Shown: one piece after another, positions 56,572 through 64,000 of the stretch
How positions within the stretch are numbered: the first letter of the stretch is position 1
Layout of the letters: each line of letters begins with the position of its first letter
Source: Xenoacremonium recifei
Lineage: Eukaryota; Ascomycota; Sordariomycetes; Hypocreales; Nectriaceae
NCBI GenBank assembly: GCA_012184525.1
Contig: WOFQ01000018.1
Location: 605,368 to 669,367 of the forward strand
Length of the DNA stretch: 64,000 nt
Reading direction: 5' to 3'
The notes under the pieces: model-generated
Seen by the model: the letters and a program-made list of their open reading frames with translations, nothing else
The model's database searches: none
Told to the model about the DNA's origin: nothing
Made by a program: the position numbers and the translations under genes

Positions 56572-57093
56572 CTACTTCCCTAAACCTTCTAGCCCACCCT
56601 CCTTCAATCCAATATCGATAGCTGGAAGAGTGACAGCAGCAATTCGAACCCACTTTGTCTCACTTGGATTCTTCCACGCATGATTGATGGATCGCTGCAC
56701 CAACACATCCCCCTGCTTCATCAATCTAGTTTCCCCAGAATCAAGAACGATCTCAATTTCTCCCTCAATGACGAAATTATAGTTGACGCTGATGGTGCGA
56801 TGCATTGACGATGAGAATCCTGGTGGAAAGTCGACGACGCGTGCCGTTGTGCCATCTGGTATAGTTATACCAGGTGGGTTCCGAACAAATTCCTGGTACT
56901 TCTCAATGTCTTTCCCATCGCGGATGTCAACTGGAAAATGTTGGGTGGCGTAGCAAAATGAAAGATTCATCGGATGGGCTGCGGCCATCCCAGGTGGCTC
57001 ATCTCCAGCTGTCTGAATGAATACAGAGCGACCTTCAGAATCAACCGTGGATATGAAACGTTTGATGGGTCTTAGATTGTTATCGGACGACAT
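56572..57093 (-). CDS. single-domain cupin protein
   Basis: Single exon of 173 aa. The beta-barrel core runs from RVVDFPPGFSSSMHRTIS (motif 1, with one His and the position for further ligands) through YNFVIEGEIEIVL to GDVLVQRSINHAWKNPS (motif 2, with His). Motif 1 shows fewer of the canonical metal ligands than usual (one His, no second His), so it may bind metal weakly or act as a non-enzymatic barrel. Small cupins of this type occur in fungal aromatic and polyketide clusters as dioxygenases, isomerases or helpers. It has an inverted CGG site upstream. Confidence 0.82.
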   Translation of the reverse strand: MSSDNNLRPIKRFISTVDSEGRSVFIQTAGDEPPGMAAAHPMNLSFCYATQHFPVDIRDGKDIEKYQEFVRNPPGITIPDGTTARVVDFPPGFSSSMHRTISVNYNFVIEGEIEIVLDSGETRLMKQGDVLVQRSINHAWKNPSETKWVRIAAVTLPAIDIGLKEGGLEGLGK

Positions 57094-57324
57094 TGCTGAG
57101 GTAGGATATTGTTATAATGTGAGCAAGATTCGAACACCTAAGATCACATGGAGCGTGAAATGGTACTGCTTTTAGAGGCCTGTCTTATTTCAACAGCAAA
57201 TGTCTTTTGCCATGTTAGGTAGTAGATAGTCCCGCTCCTCACTACATTCCCAAATCTTTGATTGGTGAGATTATCCCACAAGTCAAGAAACCTAACCAAA
57301 TTTATTCGGCATTGTCCAAGGTGG

Positions 57325-57345
57325 TTCGGAGTGGTAATTACCGAA
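57325..57345. promoter_or_regulatory. inverted CGG-N11-CCG site upstream of the cupin gene
   Basis: TTCGG, eleven bases, CCGAA, about 230 nt before the cupin ATG. The arms repeat the core of the site at 54576. Confidence 0.6.
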
Positions 57346-57462
57346 ACCGATACCACCACAAGTGTGTTCTAGCCGATTTTGAACACGCTGTAGCATTTAA
57401 ACTATGGAACAAGACTTCCGATATTTTAATTTCTTGATTTAGATTTAATTGATATGACCTAT

Positions 57463-58632
57463 CTAATCTGAGGTCTCTTGTCTGATACTTTCTAGTAACG
57501 AGTGCATGCGATCCTGGAGCTTGTACGACTTGGCCAGTGTCCTATCAATAGCCTCAGCCGTCTCCTTGGCCCCCCTTTCACCTAGAAAGAAGAAGTGATT
57601 CCCTTTGACTGTTTCAGAGGTCATCTCTCCGGGGGCCGAATACACGAGATTCATCAACTCTTGCCACGTTTCATTCCGTGGTGTCCTCGGACCAACCGCA
57701 GTGGTGACATCCGCAGTCAATTTGTACGTTAGGATCATACCCCATGTAGCACTGTCAACGAGCACGTGTCGTAGATCCGATATCAACGTGGGTCGAATAG
57801 AGCCTATCAAAGGGTAGAACTTGTAGTCGTCGCCTGACGGACCAGCTTCCTGTAAGCCCGGCCATTCATTTGTGATGAAGCCGGAATCTTCAATCATGGG
57901 ATCATCGACTTTGCAGTAGTTTAAACCCCACATTCCCAGCTGAGCCGGTGTATGTCCAAAGTATTCCCGTAGGTAAATCTCTTCTGGGATAGCGGGCCGT
58001 GCTCTGCCTCTTTCCAGTTCAGTCATTTCCTTGATCTGCTGCGTAAATGATCCTACGAAGTGTGTTCCAGTAGCGTAGCCCTTCAGGGTGCGCCGCATGG
58101 TACGAGTTCCTGGCCGTAACCCTGTGATGCCGCCTGGGGAAGCAGCCAAGGATACAAAGAGTCGAACGTCCAGTTGGTAAGCCTGCGCTGCTGTTACGAA
58201 CGATTTAAGGATTCTACCGCCCATGCTCCATGAGAGAAGTAGAACTTCATTATTGCGAGAGTATTCGTCGATCATCTTTCGAGCAGTTCTTGCGACCATC
58301 TTGCCCCAGGATGTAATGGTAAAGTCGGGCGAGTTTGGCACCATTAGCTCTACTTCTGGATTGTAGCTTTCCAGGGGATATGAGACAGCGAGGAAGTCAT
58401 AGCCAAGCCCGTTCAGCCAATGTGCTAAGAAATCCTCAGGCCGTGATCCAGCGTGTCCTCCGTAGGCAATGCGAGCAAAGTGCGCTGCGCCAGGGACGAA
58501 GATAACTAGGGGCCGAGGTTTCTCTGGTTGTTGGCAAAGAGGTACAGGGAAGTAAGCGAATAACGTCTGATACCCTGCAATCTCTTCTAACCGCTCTCCG
58601 TCGCAAAGACTCGGTATCGGCGTTGACGTCAT
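57463..58632 (-). CDS. alpha/beta hydrolase
   Basis: 389 aa from ATG 58632; the frame is open up to another ATG at 58782 (439 aa), but the extra 50 residues are Cys/Ser-rich and look like leader. RPLVIFVPGAAHFARIAYGG is the strand 3 and oxyanion region; VLLLSWSMGGRILKSF carries the nucleophile elbow with Ser in S-x-S-M-G-G, where the first Gly of GxSxG is Ser. LFVSLAASPGG follows. The acid and His are not certain: GNHFFFLGERG near the C-terminus is a good candidate for the catalytic His. Probably an esterase, lactonase or C-C hydrolase acting in the pathway. Divergent from the broken transporter gene. Confidence 0.8.
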   Translation of the reverse strand: MTSTPIPSLCDGERLEEIAGYQTLFAYFPVPLCQQPEKPRPLVIFVPGAAHFARIAYGGHAGSRPEDFLAHWLNGLGYDFLAVSYPLESYNPEVELMVPNSPDFTITSWGKMVARTARKMIDEYSRNNEVLLLSWSMGGRILKSFVTAAQAYQLDVRLFVSLAASPGGITGLRPGTRTMRRTLKGYATGTHFVGSFTQQIKEMTELERGRARPAIPEEIYLREYFGHTPAQLGMWGLNYCKVDDPMIEDSGFITNEWPGLQEAGPSGDDYKFYPLIGSIRPTLISDLRHVLVDSATWGMILTYKLTADVTTAVGPRTPRNETWQELMNLVYSAPGEMTSETVKGNHFFFLGERGAKETAEAIDRTLAKSYKLQDRMHSLLESIRQETSD

Positions 58633-59745
58633 GGCTGTTCTGTCAACTGAGTTAGAGTAATTCGATAGAAAAGAGCAACAGATATGACGGCTTTTAGAGC
58701 CATCAAATTCCGTACCTATGTCGGTTGTTGCTTTCGATAACCATGCGGAACAACCCGGGGTTTTATGTTCCTCGTTTTCCATGAACCCCCGATTTATAAT
58801 AAATGAGTCATTTTATCGCTTTTGTAGGAGCGATCGACGGTTGGAGACAAAGTTGGAGGAGAATCCGAAGTGCTCGACTAAAGTCGGCATGGAATTTAAA
58901 GCCGTATAATGCCCGTCTGTCGTTCAAGCTAGCTGCACCTTTGCCCGCCAACTCTGATCCTGCGACCTCGATGCTCCCGCAAAACTGATTTTGGAAGGAT
59001 TAAGCTAAATCATGTAGAAGGCTAAGCGAAGGGAGCCATCAACACCGAAGCAGCCAAGTGGAATTGGCAGCCTTCGACAAGATAATCTGGAGGATGTAAA
59101 CTTTTAGAGTAAGAAGCCTAAACAAACCCCAACCTTGCCTTGTAATGTATAAATTCGAATTGCGTGAAGGCTCTGATCTCCTATATTCAACGGTATTTGT
59201 TTATTCCATTGCTCTATAAAGCTGTTACGCTAGCCATATCTATCTATTTTCATTACAAATATCTTAGGCAGCATCATAATCACCTTTAAGTCCTTCAATC
59301 ATCAAAAGAATAGTCACATGTTTTCCCTGAACGATAATACACTAGCTAGATGTATGACAGGGAGAATTCATCTAACAGCGATTAACTAGGTATCTTGTTT
59401 AGCTGATTCGACCTCATCCCCTCCCACTAGAAATAACCACTTAAGTCTGCCAAGTTGGCATCGGAAGCCCGCTTCCGCGTTCTTTGGGACAACGGATCGA
59501 CAACCTCACTAGTGGAGTGTCCAGGGATGGATGGTAGGTAATGCTGATCATGAGACACAGCAGATGCGGGGTGGTCTCAACAGAGTTTGAGGAACCTGGG
59601 GTTTGAGGGGGTAGTCCTGGAGCTATATATCGGCATGCCTCCGAAGGAATCAGCTTGCCCTGAACTGAAATCTCGTTTCCTTGTGACGCTTCTCAACCCA
59701 CCAACGTTTCACCGCTTGCCCTCTCTCTATATTCTACCATCTGCC
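58633..59745. promoter_or_regulatory. divergent promoter of hydrolase and transporter remnant
   Basis: About 1.1 kb between starts. It contains an inverted CGG-N10-CCG site at 59462-59477. No other gene is recognised in it. Confidence 0.45.
59462..59477. promoter_or_regulatory. inverted CGG-N10-CCG site upstream of the transporter remnant
   Basis: CGGAAG-CCCG-CTTCCG: a perfect inverted repeat with 6-bp arms and ten bases between the CGG triplets, the same spacing as the site at 54576. Confidence 0.55.
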
Positions 59746-60291
59746 ATGCCGAATCCCAACGCACCCTTAGAAATGCATGTCGTAACCAAAGACGATGCCT
59801 CATTTACAAACGAAGAACTCGCGCTTCCTTCTGAGCTTGCTGCACTCGGCGAAACAGATCTCGCAGCTGTAAAACGCCGAGCTATTATGTAACTCGACTT
59901 GCGAATCATGCCTGCTGCTTTCATGATGTTCTTCTTGAACTATCTCGACCGGCAGAATATTGCTTCAGCAAAGCTCGCAAATATCGTCGAGGATCTGAAT
60001 CTCACCGGCGTTCAATATCAGACATGTGTCAGTCTTTTGTTTGTTGGTTACATCTTGATGCAGATTCCTTCCAACATGTTCGCTGGAAAGACGTCTTATC
60101 CTGCCCCTTATATCTGTACTGCCATGGCAACTTGGGGAGCCATATCTGCCTGCACTGTAGCGGTGCAGAACTTCTCCGGCCTAGTTGTGCGCCGTTTCTT
60201 TCTCGGATTCGTTGAAGCTGTCTTCCTGCCTGGTGCTATCTACTACTTGTCCCTCTTCTACAGCCGGAAGCAAATGGCTTTGAGAACACTC
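59746..60291 (+). pseudogene. MFS transporter remnant (allantoate permease-like), stop codon and 3' truncation
   Basis: ATG 59746 starts a cytosolic tail ending RRAIM, then TAA at 59889-59891, after which the same frame continues with the unmistakable first helix of the DAL5/TNA1-type MFS family, LDLRIMPAAFMMFFLNYLDRQN. Helices 2-4 follow (VGYILMQIPSNMFAGK, RRFFLGFVEAVFLPGAIYYLS) to YSRKQMALRT near 60289, where similarity stops and unrelated C-rich promoter sequence begins. Roughly two thirds of a normal 480-520-aa carrier is missing. The TAA could derive from CAA by a C-to-T change. It is non-functional as read. The upstream inverted CGG site suggests it once belonged to the cluster regulon. 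Confidence 0.82.
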
Positions 60292-60430
60292 CAAATAGAC
60301 GTAACTCCGTGTACCATACCAGCCTACCCTACACCCACCCCAAAAACTGCACTTTCACAACCAACCTTATATATATCCCATCCTCCGACTTCTCGTCCTC
60401 CCCCTCCCACTCTCCTCCCAAACCACAAAA

Positions 60431-61330
60431 ATGCCACCGCCAACCCTCCAAAACAACACCCCTCTCCCCCCTCTCATCTACGGCACAACCCTCCACGATC
60501 CCCCCCATCCCCAACCCAACATCACCTGCGCCCTCCGCCACGGCTTTCGCGCCATCGACACGGCCTCCTCCCTCCGCCTCCACGATGAATCCAGCGACGG
60601 CAAGGCTTTATCCGAGGCCATCGCCTCCGGTGTTGTGACGCGCGGGGAGATGCTCGTGCAGACGAAGTGTACCTCGCCCTATGGCCACCCCGACGACGAA
60701 ACGCTATGGCCATTCAACATCGAGGATACTAACTCCCTGCGAGTACTAAAATCTGTTGCGCGCAGCGTTGAAGAGCTTAACGTGGAAAGCATAGACGTTT
60801 ACTTCCTCCATGCGCCGCTGGGGTCGCCTGCTGAGACACTTGAGGCGTGGCAGACGCTGGAGGAGGTTGTTCGTCGGGGAGGCATTCGATATCTGGGCAT
60901 TTGCAATGTTGATGCTGTTGAACTTGAGAGGCTCTGGGACGAGGCAAGTGTTAAGCCTGCGTTTGTGCAGAGCTGTTTCGCCATGCGCGAAAATGGGTGC
61001 GATGTCGATGTTGTGAGGTTCTGTCGTCGGAAGGGCATTGTGTATGAGGTCTTTGGGCTCTTCTCGTCCCGGAATGCAGACTTGCTGGAGTACGGGCCTG
61101 TAATGCGGCTGTCTAGGATGCAGGGTCTTACGGTCTACCAGGCGTTGATTCGGGTGCTGTTGGAGGCTGCGAGGGGGGTTGGGTTGGAGATGTGTATCTT
61201 GAGTGGGACGACGGTGGAGGCGCACATGGAGGATAATGTAGCGGCTGCGGAGAGCGAGGTGAAGATTGAAGCGAGGATTGTGGAGGATTTCGTGCAATTT
61301 CTCGGTTGGGGCGATGATGATGAATTATAG
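60431..61330 (+). CDS. aldo-keto reductase-like protein lacking the usual catalytic Tyr
   Basis: Single exon of 299 aa, beginning only 140 nt after the transporter remnant. AKR landmarks: FRAIDTASSL with the catalytic Asp, MLVQTKCTSP with the catalytic Lys, VYFLHAPLGSP with the His, GGIRYLGICNVD, and near the end LSGTTVEAHMEDN in place of the cofactor loop. Where the family has Tyr-x-(N/D)-E after the Asp, this protein reads RLHDES, so the proton-donor Tyr appears replaced by His. Fungal relatives of this divergent type exist. It may have altered chemistry or be a non-catalytic paralogue. No inverted CGG site was found upstream, so it may not belong to the cluster. Confidence 0.82.
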   Translation: MPPPTLQNNTPLPPLIYGTTLHDPPHPQPNITCALRHGFRAIDTASSLRLHDESSDGKALSEAIASGVVTRGEMLVQTKCTSPYGHPDDETLWPFNIEDTNSLRVLKSVARSVEELNVESIDVYFLHAPLGSPAETLEAWQTLEEVVRRGGIRYLGICNVDAVELERLWDEASVKPAFVQSCFAMRENGCDVDVVRFCRRKGIVYEVFGLFSSRNADLLEYGPVMRLSRMQGLTVYQALIRVLLEAARGVGLEMCILSGTTVEAHMEDNVAAAESEVKIEARIVEDFVQFLGWGDDDEL

Positions 61331-61443
61331 ATGGCCATGGCCATCACAATCGCTCGCTAAATCACGCCGCTCACCGGCTTTTCAAGAATATATAAACCCT
61401 CGTCACCCATCTACAAGTCCAAATACACCATATAAACAAACCC

Positions 61444-62382
61444 CTACCATCCCACCGAAACCTCTAAATCCCTCTTCGCCAACCTCTTCGCCAACCCCCA
61501 CCCAACCTTGACAATATTGGACGCTCCAACAGCAAACGGAAACACCTGACTAAAATTCGCACAGCTATAAACCCCAACAACATGATTCCACCTCAGCGTC
61601 AACTCAATCGACACAACAAACAGCACCAACGAAAGCACACTCCCCACCGTCATGACCACCCTGACCTCGACATGCCCGCGCTCCTCCTGCGTGGCCTCCG
61701 AAGCCCGTCGCCGCCCGCCCGTTGTCGGCGCCAGCTTCCATTCGCCAGCCAGGGTGCCCAGGTTCTGCGCGGCGTCGTAGCCCCGGTAGACGAGGAGGAG
61801 GGTTGAGCCGGCGAGACTGGCGATGAAGAAGACCTTGAGGATGATGAGGACCCAGCCGAAGAGCTTGACGGGGGCGAAGAAGAAGACGACTTCGCTGCAG
61901 TCGGGGCGGGTGCGTTTCATGCCGGACATGCCTGTGAAGAGGAACCAGGTGCCGTAGCCGCAGATGGTTGCGCTGAGGACGATGCTGAGAAGCGTGCTGG
62001 GCGTGGGCGTGGGCGTCGTGCGGCTGGTTTCCCCGTTTGCCTCCTCGCCGTCCCCGCCACGCTGGTTCTGTGGTGTCTTCTTCTTCGAGCCGAGACCCTG
62101 GAGGCCGAACGAGGTGGCCCAGACGCCGGCGAAGCAGAGGATCAGCACGATATAGCCTTCAAGGGCGAGGACGTGGTCTTGTGGGTACTGGCTCACGCGG
62201 ATGAGGCCGGCGAGCATGGCGACCTGGTAGCAGTCTCCCGCAGCGCGTGTGGCAGGGATCTCGGCTTGGTGGACATTCTCTGTCAGGATCGACGTCATCC
62301 ACTGCAGGTAAATGCCTATGCGGACGCCGAGCCCGTAGATGTCGCCGTTGCCCTGGATCTGGCAGGTCGTGTTGAGGGCCAT
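61444..62382 (-). CDS. polytopic membrane protein, fungal family of unknown function
   Basis: 312 aa from ATG 62382; the frame is open up to ATG 62490, but the extra 36 residues are Pro/Ser-rich and the family-like start is MALNTTCQIQGNGDIYGLGVRIGIYLQW. About six hydrophobic segments are visible, among them YIVLILCFAGVWATSFGL, LLSIVLSATICGYGTWFLF, VFFIASLAGSTLLLVY and VMTVGSVLSLVLFVVSIEL. The motif with D/N-x-YGLG-x-R-x-G-x-YLQW is recurrent in ascomycete membrane proteins near metabolic genes. No transporter signature is visible. Confidence 0.75.
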   Translation of the reverse strand: MALNTTCQIQGNGDIYGLGVRIGIYLQWMTSILTENVHQAEIPATRAAGDCYQVAMLAGLIRVSQYPQDHVLALEGYIVLILCFAGVWATSFGLQGLGSKKKTPQNQRGGDGEEANGETSRTTPTPTPSTLLSIVLSATICGYGTWFLFTGMSGMKRTRPDCSEVVFFFAPVKLFGWVLIILKVFFIASLAGSTLLLVYRGYDAAQNLGTLAGEWKLAPTTGGRRRASEATQEERGHVEVRVVMTVGSVLSLVLFVVSIELTLRWNHVVGVYSCANFSQVFPFAVGASNIVKVGWGLAKRLAKRDLEVSVGW

Positions 62383-62765
62383 GTCCGGGTCGCCGGTGCG
62401 GCGATCATGAAGTGGTCCTTGAGAGGAAGTCGGGGGAGGGAGGGGAGAGGAGGAGGGAACGGGACAGGGAAGATCATCTCTTATTGTCAAGCAATTGGTG
62501 CTATAATTATAACATGACAGGAGCTGAAAGAATCACAATTTTATGCCGGGCCAGCTGAGCGAGGTGTGCTGAGGCCTGCCCTGTCTACGCGCCGAACACA
62601 ACATGGCCACCCTTCAGCTCCCTGCAGATGTCATCCTCCATTGCCGGCACTTACGGGCGACTGAATGGCCGACTGTGCCAAAACAAAAAACCACTCCTAG
62701 GTATACCCGAGGGGCAATATTAAAAGTAGCGCACAGTAGAGATTATATCTACCTACCCAGTCTAT

Positions 62766-62885
62766 CTAAGCCCAGTCCATCCAAGCCCAGTCCATCCAAG
62801 CCAAATCCAAGCCAAATCCAAGCCAAATCCAAGCCAAATCCATCCAAACCAAACCCCCTAAGCCAAACCCCATAAGCCAAATCCC
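62766..62885. repeat. tandem CCAAGCCAAAT-type repeat
   Basis: About ten imperfect units, first a 15-bp unit (CCAGTCCATCCAAGC, twice), then an 11-bp unit (CCAAGCCAAAT, four times), then decaying variants. It lies outside any gene, at the start of the AT-rich end. Confidence 0.8.
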
Positions 62886-63929
62886 ATTTTCAACTGGAGC
62901 GACCCCAGAGTTGATTTGTAGATACCTTATCGAGCTGATTAAAAAAGGTATAACTATAGATAAAGCTAAAATACAGTAACTAACTATATATATAGTATTA
63001 ATAACTGGCTTGACTGAATTGACTGAATTGACTGAACTCATTTTAGGACATTTAAGAAGACCGATTTTAAGTCCCATCAGCTAGATTTAAAGCAATTCTA
63101 CCTGCTGCTAGACAGACCTTACCTAAAACAATAGTCAGGGTGAGCAAAAGTGAGCAGAGCCCGAGTAAGCCTAAGTAAAAGCAGCGAGCAGTCACATGGA
63201 TGAAACCGGGGGGCAGGCGTCTAGATTCATCTCAACTAACAGAAATTATCGTGCCTGAAGTTATTACCACGGAAGAGTAATTAAGAAAGTTTCTCGGGAT
63301 CCGCTGGTGATAAAATATTATACCTTTTCCTAGTGCGCCTTAATAAATTAGGCCAGGATATTTGAAGCTATAGAGAGAACTGCAGCCTGAAGCATGGCAG
63401 TGATAATCAGCGACGGTATCTTAAGACCATAGATTTTAAGTAGTTCAAAGTTGCAATACGGTCTTCTGCGGGAAGCAAAATAGTAAGACTGGTTAATTGA
63501 GATGAAAATTACAGGTTGAGATTATTAAGTAAGCTATTAGAGGTTAAAATAGTAAGTGCGGGCTGTATATGTCGGCTTTACGCGTCTGCCCCGGGATAAG
63601 TAAAGATCTGCAGCCCCCTATTCCTACTTTTCCGAGACAGTCACATTTCAGTTGTTTGAGCTGAGTAATACTCGGGGCAACAGAACGAAATAAAGCAACA
63701 ATTTTTCCTACCCGGGATCTGTGACTAGTTTTGGCTCTGTAATCCAGTATACTGAACATGCATTGATCCAGACCTTGAAAGAGAACAACTCAGGTGTCCT
63801 TGATAGCCAACCTCAAAGGAATGCTTGAAAGTTCATACTGTATAATAAGAAAAATGGATTCAGAAACTACGATCTACTTTATGTCCCATATAAACTAAAT
63901 CACAAAAAGGACTCTCTCGCAATTGCTGC
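62886..63929. other. AT- and TA-rich gene-free end region
   Basis: High TpA content, no plausible gene, scattered short direct repeats. This could be a transposon remnant degraded by repeat-induced point mutation, or ordinary AT-rich sequence; no transposase frame could be recognised. Confidence 0.4.
63010..63036. repeat. 9-bp tandem repeat TTGACTGAA, three copies
   Basis: Three exact head-to-tail copies followed by a diverged fourth, in the AT-rich end. Confidence 0.8.
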
Positions 63930-63984
63930 GGGGGGGGGGGGGGGGGGGGGGGGGGGGAGGGGGGGGGCGGGGGGGGGGGCGGGG
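63930..63984. repeat. poly-G tract (about 55 bases with three interruptions)
   Basis: A run of 28 G, then A, then runs of G broken twice by C, ending GGGGTATTTGG. It is either a real G-quadruplex-prone tract or a read/assembly artefact, since such runs are typical of two-colour sequencing failures and low-coverage joins. Confidence 0.85.
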
Positions 63985-64000
63985 TATTTGGATCCGAGGG

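Noticed and set aside
1..64000. CRISPR array, prokaryotic operon or virus
   Set aside because: No regularly spaced repeats with unique spacers and no bacterial or viral genes were seen; spliceosomal introns in many genes show a eukaryotic nuclear genome.

Overview
The window is nuclear DNA of a filamentous ascomycete (Pezizomycotina; Sordariomycetes is my best guess). Pointers are many short introns (about 44-120 nt, GT...CTAAC-like branch...AG), a HET-domain protein, Zn2Cys6 regulators, a 2EXR protein, a CYP504-type P450, Ser/Thr-rich secreted proteins, and a tRNA-Gly with a short anticodon-loop intron. No bacterial, viral or intact transposon gene was recognised. I joined exons by hand from splice signals and frame; for every multi-exon gene the summed exon length is a multiple of three.

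Left part (1-29 kb), mostly housekeeping: an App1-type phosphatidate phosphatase, a membrane-anchored SGNH/GDSL-like protein, a large disordered fungal protein, a secreted arylsulfotransferase-family protein whose frame is broken by one TAG at a Trp position, a mitochondrial DnaJC28-like protein, a small unknown, a nucleoside-phosphorylase/HET/repeat fusion, a CYP504-like P450 with a GC-AG intron, tRNA-Gly(GCC), a Zn2Cys6 factor and an ARMH3-like protein.

Middle (29-50 kb): a protein ending in eight Cys-Cys octapeptide repeats; a divergent pair of cell-surface genes (a mucin-like secreted protein and a Cys-rich GPI-type protein); a 4.4 kb stretch without recognisable genes; an amino-acid permease; a divergent amidohydrolase/SDR pair; a 2EXR protein; and an intronless type IIC P-type ATPase flanked by a weak inverted repeat.

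Right part (51.6-62.5 kb) looks like a small metabolic cluster: a ten-exon Zn2Cys6 regulator divergent from an FAD monooxygenase, then a cupin, an alpha/beta hydrolase and a broken MFS transporter, followed by an aldo-keto reductase and a membrane protein. The three promoter regions serving the core genes each carry an inverted CGG-N10/11-CCG site of the kind bound by Zn2Cys6 dimers; the one beside the regulator is a perfect 7-bp inverted repeat. This suggests a self-contained regulon with a dead transporter. The last 1.6 kb is AT-rich, repeat-bearing and ends near a long poly-G tract.
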